A stretch of 64,000 nt of DNA from Macrostomum hystrix (GCA_950097015.1 CATNEN010000031.1:3164001-3228000); one strand, 5' to 3'. Numbered from the stretch's first letter, positions 1-12,535 are shown. Numbers and translations are program-made. The notes: generated by a model from the sequence alone, not told the origin.

Positions 1-566
1 GATTGCTAATCTATCTAGTTAGATTTACATGAAGGAATAGAATGGATTGCTAATCTATCTAGTTAGATTTACATGAAGGAATAGAATGGATTGCTATTCT
101 ATCTAGTTAGATTTACATGAAGGAATAGAATGGATTGCTATTCTATCTAGTTAGATTTACATGAAGGAATAGAATGGATTGCTATTCTATCTAGTTAGAT
201 TCACATGAAGGAATAGAATGGATTGCTAATCTATCTAGTTAGATTTAGATGAAGGAATAGAATGGATTGCTAGAATGGATTGCTAATCTATCTAGTTAGA
301 TTTACATGAAGGAATAGAATGGATTGCTAATCTATCTAGTTAGACTTACATGAAGGAATAGAATGGATTGCTAATCTATCTAGTTAGATTTAGATGAAGG
401 AATAGAATGGATTGCTAGAATGGATTGCTAATCTATCTAGTTAGATTTACATGAAGGAATAGAATGGATTGCTAATCTATCTAGTTAGACTTACATGAAG
501 GAATAGAATGGATTGCTAATCTATCTAGTTAGACTTACATGAAGGAATAGAATGGATTGCTAATCT
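1..566. repeat. 44-bp minisatellite array
   Basis: About a dozen head-to-tail copies of an AT-rich 44-bp unit containing ATCTATCTAGTTAGATT followed by a GAAGGAATAGAATGG segment. Variants alternate (CTAATC or CTATTC; TTTACATG, CTTACATG or TTTAGATG), and two places carry a short internal duplication of GGATTGCTAGAAT. The array runs off the left edge, so its full size is unknown. No gene signal lies inside it. Confidence 0.95.
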
Positions 567-1110
567 AGTCTGTTTCATAAACAATGTGTTTTGCTAAAAG
601 TGCATTCCCAATGAATCTAAAAGTTCCACCCAAATTGCAAAGTGACAACTGGCGTGCACAACTGTCGGCTATGGGGAATTATTGACAACGGATTATTCCC
701 TAATTTTTTCCCGTCAGCAGTAGCGGTGATGGTAGAGGCTATAAGCCTCCGGTCCTTATTGTCACGTCGAGTTCTCAACGGGCACTCGGACCTGTCACAA
801 AGCACCTGCTTTTCATCAATTGAGTCACTCTCAGGCCCTGCTCACTGGAGTGGCCAATGCCTAATGCCTGCCTGCGTGAGACCATGGAAGGACAGGATAT
901 GCTTGTGTGGTTGTGAGGGAGTTTTTAAACTAGCCGAACAATAGTAGGAGTGCGTGCTGCTGCTGCTGTTGCTGTTTCTTCAGTAGGTTGTAGAAAAATC
1001 TATCAAAAACTTTGCCTTTTCAATCTTATCAGTTATTCTTAACTTCTTCTAAAGAGTGATTTAGCATGTGATTTAAAGGTAGCAAGACAACATTGAGGAG
1101 TTGAAAAAAG
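567..1110. other. Intergenic spacer, no gene recognised
   Basis: Unique sequence between two tandem arrays. Two short overlapping open frames (617-805 minus, 642-944 plus) have no recognisable domain, no splice support and ordinary composition. I see no RNA gene or mobile-element end. Confidence 0.5.
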
Positions 1111-1119
1111 GAATTGAAA

Positions 1120-1900
1120 ATTGAAAAGGGGATCAAAGTCAAGGAACTGAAGATCAAAGTCAAGGAAAAGGGGATCAAAGTCAAGGAAGGGGATCTAAGT
1201 CAAGGAACTGAAGATCAAAGACAAGGAACTGAGGATAAAAGTCAAGGAACTGAGGACCAAAGTCAAGGAACTGAGGACCAAAGTCAAGGAACTGAGGATC
1301 AAAGTCAAGGAACTGAGGATCAAAGTCAAGGAAAAGGGGATCAAAGTCAAGGAGCTGAGGATCAAAGTCAAAGAACTGAGGATCAAAGTCAAAGAACTGA
1401 GGACCAAAGTCAAGGAGCTGAGGATCAAAGTCAAAGAACTGAGGATCAAAGTCAAGGAACTGAGGATCAAAGTCAAGGAAAAGGGGATCAAAGTCAAGGA
1501 GCTGAGGATCAAAGTCAAAGAACTGAGGATCAAAGTCAAGGAACTGAGGATCAAAGTCAAGGAAAAGGGGATCAAAGTCAAGGAGCTGAGGATCAAAGTC
1601 AAAGAACTGAGGATCAAAGTCAAAGAACTGAGGACCAAAGTCAAGGAGCTGAGGATCAAAGTCAAAGAACTGAGGATCAAAGTCAAGGAACTGAGGATCA
1701 AAGTCAAGGAAAAGGGGATCAAAGTCAAGGAGCTGAGGATCAAAGTCAAAGAACTGAGGATCAAAGTCAAAGAACTGAGGATCAAGATAAGGGACAAGGG
1801 ACAAGGGATCGTGGATTAGGGACAAGTAAATCAAAGATTAGAGATAATGGATCAAGGATTAGAGATAAGGGATCAAGGATTAGGGACAGGGGATCTGGGA
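1120..1900. repeat. 21-bp minisatellite array
   Basis: About 35 copies of a unit like GATCAAAGTCAAGGAACTGAG, with a higher-order pattern of variants (CAAGGAAAAGGG, CAAGGAGCT, CAAAGAACT) that itself repeats. The 3' edge decays into GGGATTAGAGATAAGGGATC-type repeats. The unit length is a multiple of three and stop-free, so long open frames appear on both strands; these are a by-product of the repeat, not genes. Confidence 0.95.
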
Positions 1901-3943
1901 TCAATCATATGGAACAAAGTTTTAAGTGCTTCAGCTATCACTCTCCACGCCATGTATTTTAACAATGAATACTGCGCGACCATTGAACAATTTTCCTTCG
2001 AAACGAAATGTTGGATATTTCCTTCGTTAAGACGGCCCGATTCCCTTTATTTTCTCTCTCCCTAACTGGAAGCAGCAGAAAGTGTATCACTTCTTCTCTG
2101 AGGCGAAGCGAAGGCGTCTGATATGCCACCAGTTAGGCCGCGCAAGTTTTTGGCACAAGTCTGCAAGGATAGAAAGGAAAGCTTTTCTACCTCGCAAGCA
2201 ACAGCAGCAGCAGCAGCAGCCTCTCAGATGCCCAGAAAATCCTCCAGACCAGTGGATACGGGCGCCAGTAAATCAGATTGTGGGGGTTGATAAACGAAAA
2301 AAAACAGTTTAAGCAGAGAAGGATGGGGAGCGAGTCTAGCAGCATGACGAGCGGGTTTTGCTTGAACAGATTTCGGTATAAGCTAGGCGGCGTTGTGTTT
2401 ATACAATTTTCTTCAGATTTGATCTCGCCTATGCATCAGCCAGCATATAATGCTAGTCAGGTGGTCACTATGCAATATTTTTCTCATTCTCATATCTCTT
2501 CTACTCTATAATGGCTTCTGTTTATTGTCCGCCAGCCACGCGGAGCACAGCTCAAACCGTTGCGACTTCTCCTTCCATTTCCTAACCTCTCCGAAGCCTT
2601 GCTCGATCTGGGGATGGGGTGGGGCCACGACACACGCGCCGTTCTCGCATAATTTTGATCGATTCCCGACTCTCCGCGTCCTTTTCCCCGTCTCTCTCTC
2701 TCTCTCTCTCTCTCTCTAAAGAATTGATTTTTCCTTCTAAGGAGAAGCAGAGTATTGCGGGGTAACAATTAGTCCATCTCTGCTTCCTCTAGTCATTGGC
2801 CAAGGCGGCTTGCTAACGGCTTTGATAAGTTCGCCGACACAGCCATAGCCGAGCTATATTGATTTGCACTTGATCAGATCATCGGCGACAGCAGCAGCAG
2901 CAGGTGCCGAAAGCTGCACATTAAGTGACATGAAGAGCTTGAGAAGTGCTCGCAGCACTGTGTCAAGCTGTGAGGCGCTATGAGCAGGGCTTACTCATTT
3001 CGAGAACTGGCTCTAAAGTGGAATACTGACAAATCGGATGCCGATTCGGCTTCTCCATGTTAATCCGAGGAAATGGACTCGAAAACTCTAGATGCAATGT
3101 AGGGAAAAGTTGAAATGAAGAGGAGAATGAATATTAATGATATTTAAGAGAGATGAGAGAGATCAGAGATGAGAGAGACGAGATGGGGTATTGCTTATCA
3201 CAAGAAAAATAAGTGAATAGTAATATAATTAAGAGTCGGGCGTATGGGCTACTAGGGTGGGATGGGAATTGGAAATTTAAGTCTGAAAGAACGCAGAAAA
3301 ATGATTTAACAGTGCTGAGATAACAGAACTGCTGCGAGTTGAGAAATTTGTGAGTTGGAATATTTCTAGAGGCCCGGGATCTGGATTATCAGATGCCGAT
3401 AAGTTCCCAGCCAAATACTTATTCATTTATTATATCTCTTAGGGATAAATGCTAGCGGATTATTCTAGGGATAAAGCCGAACGCTGGCAGTTGGCAGTCG
3501 GCGATTGTTTTGAAACGATGGCGAGCACTAACGGGTGGATGCCGCTACCAGGAATACTTTTCCGCGAAAAGTGTCCAGTTACACTGAAGCCGGACTACCA
3601 GAGTAAGGGAGATACGAGTCAGCCGAAATATCCTCTCTGCCGCCTCTTGGGAAAAGCAAACTTGGCTCAACCCAATGCCAAGCGCAAAACAGAGGCTTTG
3701 GCGGTAAGCTAGAGTTGGTATTTGAGCAATAATTACGGCCGATCTAAGTGTAAGTTGGACGAAGTCGGGCGAAATACAAATTGTTGCATTTATAATTTTT
3801 TTTTAATCCCAGACTTGAAACTGCTCAAATAGGAAATATTTTCGATAGAAATCAATAGGTTCTGAAATCCCAAGATGGGAATTCCTTGGATTGGGAATTC
3901 CTTAGATTTTAAAGTCCTTTATATTTAAAAAGGACCTCGATAG
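1901..3943. other. Intergenic region, CT microsatellite, no gene recognised
   Basis: About 2 kb of unique sequence. It holds a (CT)n tract at about 2692-2718 and a short CAG run near 2203-2218. The open frames present (2082-2312, 2278-2511, 3449-3712) are short, end in simple sequence and show no family resemblance. A remote first exon or regulatory DNA cannot be excluded. Confidence 0.45.
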
Positions 3944-4262
3944 ATGTCCGGCTTGGTAAATCCCAAGGTCTGTAAATCCGAAGGTCGGTAAATCCCAAGG
4001 TCGGTAAATCTCAAGGTCGGTAAATCCCAAGGTCGGTAAATCTCAAGGTCGGTAAATCTCAAGGTCGGAAAATCCCAAGGTCGGTGAATCCCAAGGTCGG
4101 TAAATCCCAAGGTCGGTATATCTCAAGGTCGGTAAATCTCAAGGTCGGTAAATCCCAAGGTCGGTAAATCCCAAGGTCGGTAAATCCCAACGTCGGTAAA
4201 TCCCAAGGTCGGTAAATCCCAAGGTCGGTAAATCTCAAGGTTGGTAAATCCCAATCTCGTGA
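3944..4262. repeat. 16-bp minisatellite array
   Basis: About 19 copies of GGTAAATCCCAAGGTC, with C/T variants (TCTCAAGG) and occasional GGTGAATC or GGAAAATC. Degenerate relatives (GGGAATTCC, TTGGGAAAT) extend on both sides. Confidence 0.93.
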
Positions 4263-4389
4263 AATCTAAATTTCGGGATTTTTTAGCATCAAGCTTGAGA
4301 AATTCCTAAATTGGGAAATGCTTAGGATAGGGCAGTCCTAAGGTAGGAATTCCCGTGATTTTCAAATTCCTGGATCCACATTTTTCGCC

Positions 4390-4435
4390 CATTAATCGTT
4401 GAATATCTCGACGATGCTGATGTTTTGTGATTCTG
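4390..4435 (+). mobile_element. Short remnant of the TTAA-type MITE family
   Basis: The segment reading GTTGAATATCTCGACGATG followed by CTGATGTTTTGTGATTCTG matches the internal part of the MITE copies near 38.2 kb and 30.9 kb. Only this fragment is recognisable; no ends are seen. Confidence 0.4.
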
Positions 4436-5154
4436 CAATTGTTATTTCATAATCTAAAGTACAAAAGCGAGGTGGAGCTGGTAGTTGGACATTTTGCGAT
4501 ATCCGGTCGCAATGGGTTCTAGCCAAAGGAAGGCGGGGAGATCCATTCGCGGAAAATCCCAGCAGAATTTCACATTCCTTATATCCAGTGTTCTATTTTC
4601 TCTGCTTTTACTGGCAAGCAATCGCGGCGGAGTCCCGTGGGTCCGGGTCCCCCCTACCCCAGCCTCTCTATCTTTATCCCTTTTCTCTTGCTTAACTGCG
4701 TCTCTCGAGCTTGGCGCAGGGGGAATAAAATAAGATTTTTCTAGAGGAATGAGCAGTCAGTCACGAGAAATTGGCTTAGAGAGATGAGAGAGACTTAAGC
4801 ACAGGCAGGCGGGGTGGAATTTGGATGCAGAAGGGACATGGAAATAGGGAGGCCGAGACCCCCCGCTGGGCCCAAGCTTGACAGGTCCCGGACCGGCAGC
4901 ACAAACCCTCAGTCTGCGGCAATCCGTGCGGGGGGAGGGTAACAACTGCCGCTTCTGTAATTGAGCTTCGACCGGCGAGTGCATTAGCGGAGTAGCCGAG
5001 AGTGATCAGGTCCTCATAAACATCGAGCACTCCCTAGAGTACCGAGGAGTCTTTGTTATAGCCGAGGAGTTTTATTATCGGCGAATAAGAGCTACAAGTA
5101 ATGTTAACCTACTAAATCATGTGGGATGTTTAGAAAATCGATGATTCCCCAGGG

Positions 5155-5340
5155 TAGGAAGTCCCAAGGGTTCCCTACTTGGGGAAATCCCTACTTGGAG
5201 AATCCCTACTTGGGGAATCCCTACTTGGGGAAATCCCTACTTGGAAAATCCCTACTTGGAGAATACCTACTTGGGGAATCCCTACTTGGGGAAATACCTA
5301 ATTGGGGAAATCCCTACTAGGGTAAATTCCCTTTTTGGTA
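5155..5340. repeat. 16-17-bp minisatellite array
   Basis: About 10 copies of CTACTTGGGGAAATCCC and one-base-shorter variants. The unit changes gradually into imperfect GGAAATTCC-type sequence out to about 5600, suggesting an older, wider array. Confidence 0.9.
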
Positions 5341-8300
5341 AATTTACTTCTTGAGGAAAATTTATTCAGAAAATCACTTTTCGGAGATTTCTATTGGTCG
5401 AAAAATCTATAAAATAAGGAATCCTGAGAAGAGTAAATTTTAGGAAAATTCCGAGCTGGGGAAATTCCCATCCAGGTCTGAAGTCTCCTATGCAGGAAAT
5501 ATTTTTCCTATAAAGCTCATTCGAAACTGGGTGAGGATAATCCAAAGTTTAGGAAATTCCTAGTGTGGGAAGTCGTGTGGTTGGGAAAAAAGCCATTGTG
5601 AAAAATGCCTACTTTTTGTTCTTTTTATTCTTCAGTAAGAATCAGTTCATTCATCAATTTTGAACTAATTTCTACGAAGATTCCCATCCAATATTCAGCA
5701 GCAAAATTAGATCTTACAATTATGTCCTTTTCAAATACACGAGTACTTCATAGATAGATAGTCAATATAAAAATTGCATCAATCAGTTTAATGATCAGTG
5801 CATCGGAGTAAGGAGATGGAAGTCACTGGCTAAATCTCAGCCTTTTTCATTAATAAGTTTTATCTATTTTATATTGTAAAGTTTACCGAGCTTATTTATA
5901 GATTATATAGGAGAGACAGCTAATCCAATACAGCAGGTCCTGAGTTCGAATCTGTAGCGAGTTCCTTCTAGATTCCCGATAAACTTCTAGTACGAGTAGC
6001 TTTGCTAGCACTTGGAAATTTCCAAATGACCGAAAAATGCACTTATTGCATAGTTTTATACCTAAATTGGGGAACGAAGAGAGGAGGTGGGTGGCTAGGG
6101 AAGTTCATAACGGACACTCTATAAGTCTCCGTTTGTGATCCCATCGCGGTTGCCCCTGGAACAGCACCCACCATGGATCTGCTAAACACAATAAGCAAGG
6201 CTGATGCTGCTGCTGCTGCTGCTGCTGCTTGGCCCTCTTACCCCTGTCCGTCATTTAGTTTTGAGCGCCGGGCAGGCAAGTGTCAGCTGCTTCTGGGCCA
6301 TCTTTCGCATTGTCTAATTTCTGTCTATGTGTCTATCGTCTCTCATGAACTGCAAGACACTTAGGCTGGAATCAAACTTGACCAAAACCAACAGTCGCAA
6401 ATGTGGAGTTCTAGAGGACAGTAACATGAAAGATTTTCAAGTGGAGAGAAGATTGTACAGTGGCTACGGTGTTTAAAGAAGCAAGCCCAAATAATCCTTT
6501 GAAAGATGTCTCGAAATATACGACTAACCAATATTTAAGAACAAACTTCAGTAGTATCACATGGTCAGTGATTTCTAAATATAAGAAAATATGTTTGAAA
6601 AGTTTTCTCGCGACATTACTACTAGCTATGTTGAAGAGCAAATCTTAAGTAGTATAGACATGTTGATTGTCTGCTAAAAAATAGAAGCATGCGTTCGTGA
6701 CATACTACTAGCTGCGCTGAGAGCAAATCTGAGTAGTAACACCAGGTTGATTGTCAGCAAAATTATATATATTGACTTTTGTTCGTGACATACTACTAGC
6801 TATGCTGAAAGCAAATCTTAATAGTATCGTCTGGTTAATGACATATAAGTTTAGGAAATAGAAAATTAGCCATGTAAAGAGGTCTCAGAGCGAGTGAAGA
6901 CGACTAGGATAGAGAGGGAAGCAGAGAGGAAAAGCAGGAAGAATTCACAGTTCACCGGGTCCGGTTTCCTTGAGTTCAGGTCCATTGGGGGGCGAAAACT
7001 AGACAACCTGACCAAACCCATAAGAGCGGGGGTTCGTGTGAGCAGCTATGCGTGAGCAGTTACAGCAAAAGTTGGGAAGCAAAAGAGGAAGCTGCATATT
7101 TCCTCTATGTAGCACTGACCAGACCAAAGACTGAAGTGGAAGCGAGAGAATATAAGGCTTGAAGTGAGTGCAGAGGAGATTTCCCCTTCTTAAAAAAGAG
7201 AGAAGAAGAGGGACAGGCAGAGGAGAGAAGAGAAAGAGAAGTTTTTGGCCGCAGCGTGAGCATGAAGTGGATCTTTTCTTATTTCTGTTGCACAATTTTC
7301 CGCTTAACGGAGGGACTTGTAACTCTCTTTTCTCTCCCACTGCCTAGCGGCCCTTCTGTTTGTGAGTGTCCCTCTTAGCGGCTTGCACCCGGTCTATTCC
7401 TCTGGGGGTTGTGGGGGCCTGCCTTCAGCAGTGCGTCTCGTTGATGTAGTCCTTGCTTCGCTCATTCGTTTAGTCCTGCTGGACCTTCCAGCTTCCGTCC
7501 TCATCTGCATGTGGTTGTTCTTTTTCTATCCCTTCCCATATGAGCTAATACTAGCGTATATCCCCAGAACTTATCCCATTTCGCCGTTCGCTTTGAAGCT
7601 CTGCATGGAGCTTTATCTTGGGGCGGCGGATAAAGCCTGCGACACCCAGCATTGGACATTGGGCGCCAAGGGACGCAATCTCTGCTAATCCTTCTTCCTT
7701 TCCTCTCTCTCTTTCACTCGCTTCATTCCGCCTCTTTGAAGAAAAAAAATTGTGGCTACCCCCCAAGTCCCAGTCTCGCCCTCGCCGTCTAGCGCAGGAC
7801 TGGGGCCGGGGCGGGTTGCAATTAAAGATGGCTTGGTTCTGAGCTGTCGCCAGCTGCACCCCCCTCCTGAGCACGCAAGATACATCTGAATGTGAATCGA
7901 TAAATTACTGGCAGGGCTCCTCGCATCTTTGAGCTAGAAAACACCTGAATATTATTTTACAGAACGCAAAAAGGCATCTGGGAATTTTTTCTGTGATTTC
8001 TGATCAACAATCCTCTTATTCAGATTTTCTCCGTGGTATTCTTGACCTAGCAGCGCCTATGGCTCTTCATATCCCCCTATAGATAGTCCCAACCTCCATG
8101 TGCTCCTGATAGGGAAGAAAGTGATTTTATCCTCTCGTTTCCCCTATACCGTCGTCGACCCATCTTCGGGCGAGGATAGCAGCAAGCGATAACGGGGGGA
8201 GAATTCGAAAGCCCCTCAGGGCTTAATATCCTGCCGAGCTGGTCGGCTTAATAATCCCGGCCTGGGGTTGGGGATTAACACAGCAGCCCAGAGACATAGG

Positions 8301-9110
8301 ATAAAAGAGATCTAACCTGAGTCTTAGCCTACCTAGCCTCTCCAAGGCCGAGTACACGCCACAGGAACTCTTCTTCTCTATGGGCCAGTTGGCATTGGCA
8401 ACTGCGGCCAACAATGAGCTGCTTTCACTCCGGCCTCGCCGAGGCATGCAATCATTTCCCTTGCACGCCAAGACCGTGTCTCCAAGCTGCGGGGATGTGT
8501 CTCCCTCTGCCCCTTCCTCCCCCAAGGCACTGACAGAACACGGGGGGCGGCCAGCGGGTGTGTGACAGACAGGGGGTCTCGGCTGGATGATGATTTTGGA
8601 AGCGGCGGAGATAGTGGACAGGCTGATGATGGAAGGGATGAAGATGAGCTGCTGGGACATGCTCTGGGCTGGGAGACGATGAGCCTGGGAGAGCGGGGGC
8701 GGAGGTAGCATACAATTATTTCTCCTCTTTGCACTGGGTGCCCCAAAACCCTCCTTGGCCCCGCTGCCAGTCCCGGAGTGCCAGCACCAGCCGCTCCCTT
8801 CACTAAATCAGTCGCTGGCTCAGCTCTGCCGGGTGAGATGGATAGTACTCAGTCCACCGCCACCTCAATGCAGCCACCCCCAACCCCCGACTCTCTTCCT
8901 TTCAGCGCCAACACTCTTGCTTCTCGTCCCCAATTCCCGGTTCCCACAAAAAAAAGATTTCCCCCAGAGTCCAGGTGGAGGGGAGGGCTAGGCAGGCGAG
9001 TTGCCAGCGAATGAGGCCAAGAAGGGAAAGAAAATAGTCGGGTTGGGGGGGTTGGCAGGCGAAAGCTATAGATAGGGGCTGCCGTGTTAGCCAGCACAGG
9101 GCAGGCCGTG
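5341..9110. other. Long intergenic region, possible 5' flank of the stomatin gene
   Basis: No domain-bearing reading frame was found. The left part is AT-rich, with a tRNA-like B-box remnant near 5938-5955 (GAGTTCGAATCTG), a short GCT run near 6206-6230 and three related copies of a CGTGACATACTACTAGCT-like segment near 6610-6800. From about 8200 to 9100 the sequence becomes GC-rich and opens long frames on both strands, which I read as composition. If the exon at 9111 is real, this GC-rich stretch would contain its promoter and 5' UTR. Confidence 0.4.
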
Positions 9111-9249
9111 ATGAGCGGTGGCAGCAACATCAACAAGGTGACACCAGAGGTAGCCATTGAGCACTACTCAGGCGAGGGACCATCGGCAGGCATGGCCGAA
9201 AGCTTGGGCGCGGCATCTGCGACCCCAATGAAGCCAGGATACCATGTCG
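9111..9249 (+). CDS. Candidate first coding exon of the stomatin gene
   Basis: An ATG-initiated open stretch starts MSGGSNINKVTPEVAIEHYS and runs 46 codons plus one base to a GT donor (GTAAGA at 9250). It looks coding in composition, has no repeat and ends in phase 1. Joined to the proposed acceptor at 21287/21288, it keeps the frame of the stomatin core, and the total of 1080 nt is an exact number of codons (359 residues). The sequence is hydrophilic, as expected for the variable cytosolic N-terminus of a stomatin. No domain identifies it by itself and the intervening intron would be 12 kb, so it could belong to another transcript or an alternative start. Confidence 0.42.
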
Positions 9250-9289
9250 GTAAGACAAGCTTTCCGTCGGAGCACTTCAATACAACATA

Positions 9290-10080
9290 TTGCAGATCCC
9301 CGATATTCCAGATCCCCAATATTCCAGATACCCAGTATTCCAGATCCCCATTATTCCAGATCCCCGATATTCCAGATCCCCAATATTCCAGATCCCCATT
9401 ATTCCAGATCCCCATTATTCCAGATCCCCATTATTCCAGATCCCGATTATTCCAGATCCCCGATATTCCAGATCCCCAATATTCCAGATCCCCGATACTC
9501 CAGATCCCCAATATTCCAGATCCCCATTATTCCAGATCCCCATTATTCCAGATCCCCGATATTCCAGATCCCCGATATTCCAGATCCCCAATATTCCAGA
9601 TCCCCAATATTCCAGATCCCCAATATTCCAGATCCCCAATATTCCAGATCCCGATTATTCCAGATCCCCAATATTCCAGATCCCCATTATTCCAGATCCC
9701 CGATATCCAGATCCCCAATATTCTAGATCCCCATTATTCCAGATCCCGATTATTCCAGATCCCCGATATTCCAGATCCCCAATATTCCAGATCCCCAATA
9801 TTCCAGATCCCCAATATTCCAGATCCCCAATATTCCAGATCCCCAATATTCCAGATCCCCAGTATTCCAGATCCCCATTATTCCAGATCCAGATTATTCC
9901 AGATCCCCAATATTCCAGATCCCCAATATTCCAGATCCCCAATATTCCAAGTCCCCAATCTGCCAGATCCCCAATATTCTAAACCTGCAATATTCCAAGT
10001 CCTCAATGTTCCAAGTCCCCATTATTCCAGATCCCCAATATTCTAAACCTGCAATATTCCAAGTCCCCAATCTTCCAATA
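9290..10080. repeat. 16-bp array, left arm of a large inverted repeat
   Basis: About 48 copies of ATTCCAGATCCCCAAT with A/T/G variants at the ATT/AAT/GAT positions. Near 9945-10070 are composite units with distinctive variants (CCAAGTCCCCAATCTGCC, TTCTAAACCTGCAATATTCC). The same composite units occur in reverse complement at 11020-11080 and 11400-11460, so the two arrays share an origin. It begins about 40 bp after the donor at 9249/9250. Confidence 0.95.
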
Positions 10081-10430
10081 TGAAAATATTCCAATATTTA
10101 AATATCCCACTTTACTAATCTACCCGACTCCGCATGGGCCAGGCTGTGAAGCACCAGCTCCCCCACTCCCCAATGGCCTGGTGTTTGCATCATAAACTGA
10201 CGGCCCACCAGTCGTGGCATGCATTAATTTAGCTTCTCACTGCATCGGTACCAGGAGTATGAAAAATATGTAAAATAAATTTTAATTACCAATTCAGGAG
10301 AAAAACATTATAGCCCCGATACGCCGCCGCGCTTGAGCAAAGCGCAATAGGAACTCACCGCATTGCCATGGCAACCAATGGTGGGCGTTTGCGAAGATGC
10401 GGGGCCCGCTGGATGGGAACATTGTGTTCA
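10081..10430. other. Unique spacer within the inverted array pair
   Basis: Unique sequence with no gene or mobile-element end recognised. With the 66-bp array and the following spacer it forms the roughly 0.9-kb loop between the two inverted arrays. Confidence 0.5.
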
Positions 10431-10700
10431 GTCTTCCCCTCTCGTGAAGCAGCAGACCCTCACTGGGCGGTGTTAACGGTAGTTAACAGGAGAGGCGTTT
10501 TCCCCTCTCGTGAAGCAGCAGACCCTCACTGGGCGGTGTTAACGGTAGTTAACAGGAGAGGCGTTTTCCCCTCTCGTGAAGCAGCAGACCCTCACTGGGC
10601 GGTGTTAACGGTAGTTAACAGGAGAGGCGTTTTCCCCTCTCGTGAAGCAGCAGACCCTCACTGGGCGGTGTTAACGGTAGTTAACAGGAGTGGCGTTTTT
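10431..10700. repeat. 66-bp tandem repeat, four copies
   Basis: Four nearly perfect copies of a 66-bp unit beginning GTTTTCCCCTCTCGTGAAGC and containing GTTAACGGTAGTTAAC, a short imperfect palindrome. The unit is 22 codons long and stop-free in one frame, giving a spurious 118-residue frame. Confidence 0.95.
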
Positions 10701-10964
10701 CCTCACGAAATCGATGCTAGTTAGTTAAAAAAGCCACGTGTGTGTTGAGAAATTGATTGCCTATGCTCAGCCTATGCTCAGCTCAGCCGATGCTTCTGTT
10801 ATTCTTGGATGCAAGTTTTCATTTTTCCTTACCATTTTATGACTCCTTGGGGAAAACTGGCTAACTAAATGAGCTCGCTTACTGCCCGGCCCATTTTTTT
10901 CGACGGCACTTGTTACATTTTGCACCGCGATCTAAGACGAGATAATTAGCTAGGTGATCTTGCA

Positions 10965-12080
10965 GCTCTTGGATTTTAGGGATCTGGATTATTGGGGATC
11001 TGGATTATTGGGGATCTGGAATATTGCAGGTTTAGAATATTGGGGATCTGGCAGATTGGGGACTTGGAATATTGGGGATCTGGAATATTGGGGATCTGGA
11101 ATATTGGGGATCTGGAATATTGGGGATCTGGAATATTGGGGATCTGGAATATTGGGGATCTGGAATATCGGGGATCTGGAATATCGGGGATCTGGAATAA
11201 TGGGGATCTGGAATAATGGGGATCTGGAATATTGGGGATCTGGAGTATCGGGGATCTGGAATATTGGGGATCTGGAATATCGGGGATCTGGAATATTGGG
11301 GATCTGGAATATTGGGGATCTGGAATATTGGGGATCTGGATTATTGGGGATCTGGATTATTGGGGATCTGGATTATTGGGGATCTGGATTATTGGGGATC
11401 TGGAATATTGCAGGTTTAGAATATTGGGGATCTGGCAGATTGGGGACTTGGAATATTGGGGATCTGGAATATTGGGGATCTGGAATATTGGGGATCTAGA
11501 ATATTGGGATCTGGAATATTGGGGACTTAAAATATTGGGGATCTGGAATATTGGGGATCTGGAATATTGGGGATCTGGAATATTAGGGATCTGGAATATT
11601 GGGGATCTGGAATATTGGGGATCTGGAAATTTGGGGACTTAAAATATTGGGGATCTGGAATATTGGGATCTGGAATATTGGGGATCTGGAATATCGGGGA
11701 TCTGGAATATTGGGGATCTGGAATATTAGGGATCTGGAATATTGGGGATCTGGAATATTGGGGATCTGGAAATTTGGGGACTTAAAATATTGGGGATCTG
11801 GAATATTGGGGATCTGGAATATTGGGGATCTGGAATATTGCAGGTTTAGAATATTGGGGATCTGGAATATTGGGGATCTGGAATATTGGGGATCTGGAAT
11901 ATTGGGGATCTGGAATATTGGGGATCTGGAATATTGGGGATCTGGAATATTGGGGATCTGGAATATTGGGGATCTGGAATATTGGGGATCTGGAATTCCG
12001 GGGATCTGGAATATTGGGGATATGGGGATCTGAGATCTGGGGATCTGAGATCTGGGGATCTGGGGATCTGAGCAGTTAGA
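10965..12080. repeat. 16-bp array, right arm of a large inverted repeat
   Basis: About 68 copies of GGGGATCTGGAATATT, the exact reverse complement of the 9290-10080 unit. It includes the mirrored composite block with GCAGGTTTAGAATATTGG and GGCAGATTGGGGACTTGG, present twice. A second variant (GGAAATTTGGGGACTTAA) recurs in a 130-140-bp higher-order pattern at 11500-11800. The array ends about 65 bp before the Helitron. Confidence 0.95.
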
Positions 12081-12155
12081 AATCGACCTCACTACTCAAA
12101 GTAACCGTGTCGAGTGTGTAGAGATTGTCTTATTTATAATTCGACTAGCTTTTTT

Positions 12156-12175
12156 TGCCCGTTGTTTTTGGGGCA
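12156..12175 (-). other. Helitron 3' terminal hairpin, copy 1
   Basis: TGCCC and GGGCA separated by 10 nt, about 8 bp from the terminal CTAG. This subterminal hairpin is the transposition stop signal of Helitrons. Copy 2 has the same hairpin at 15386-15405. Confidence 0.85.
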
Positions 12176-12376
12176 GAAATTTAAAGCAAAGCAGTAAGCA
12201 ATTCACGTCTCTGTATTAACTTTATAGTGAAGGTCACCATTTATTTATTTACTGCATTAATGAAAAGTGACGAGTTTGTTTAAGGGCGTTTTAAGTAAAA
12301 AATAAGTGAAAAGTTTGTCCAAACAGCCCCCTCTTAATTACTTCTTTAGAAACATGTCTCTTAGCCTCTATACAGT

Positions 12377-12535
12377 CAGTGGCAGATCCAGGAATTTTGT
12401 TTTGGGGCGGTCTGTCAGGGGAGCGCCATGAGAATCACAGAGGGGGTGCCAGCGGCCGAAAAAGGGCGCCAGGAGCCAAGAAAGGGCGCCAGCGGCTGAA
12501 AAACGGGAGCCAGCGGCTGAAAAAGGGGCGCCCTA
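12377..12535. mobile_element. Truncated hAT MITE inside Helitron copy 1
   Basis: Begins CAGTGGCAGATCCAGGAATT just after TATACAGT, exactly as the intact hAT MITE in Helitron copy 2 (15612-15885), and follows it closely to about 12535. There the Helitron ORF abruptly takes over at a GGGCGCC sequence. The right terminal repeat and right target duplication are deleted. The insertion therefore predates the separation of the two Helitron copies. Confidence 0.85.

Noticed and set aside
1114-1962. Open frames of 200-282 residues, Gln/Ser/Asp-rich
   Set aside because: A 21-bp array gives stop-free frames on both strands. No independent evidence of a protein.
8223-9157. GC-rich open frames on both strands
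   Set aside because: Overlapping frames on both strands, Pro/Ser-rich, no domain and no consistent splice signals. Composition explains them; only 9111-9249 was kept, as a candidate.
9164-12092. Many overlapping frames with IPDPQYSRSPIF or GIWNIGDLEYW repeats
   Set aside because: 16-bp units read in three frames give 16-residue repeats on either strand. The same sequence is open in several frames at once, which is not coding behaviour.
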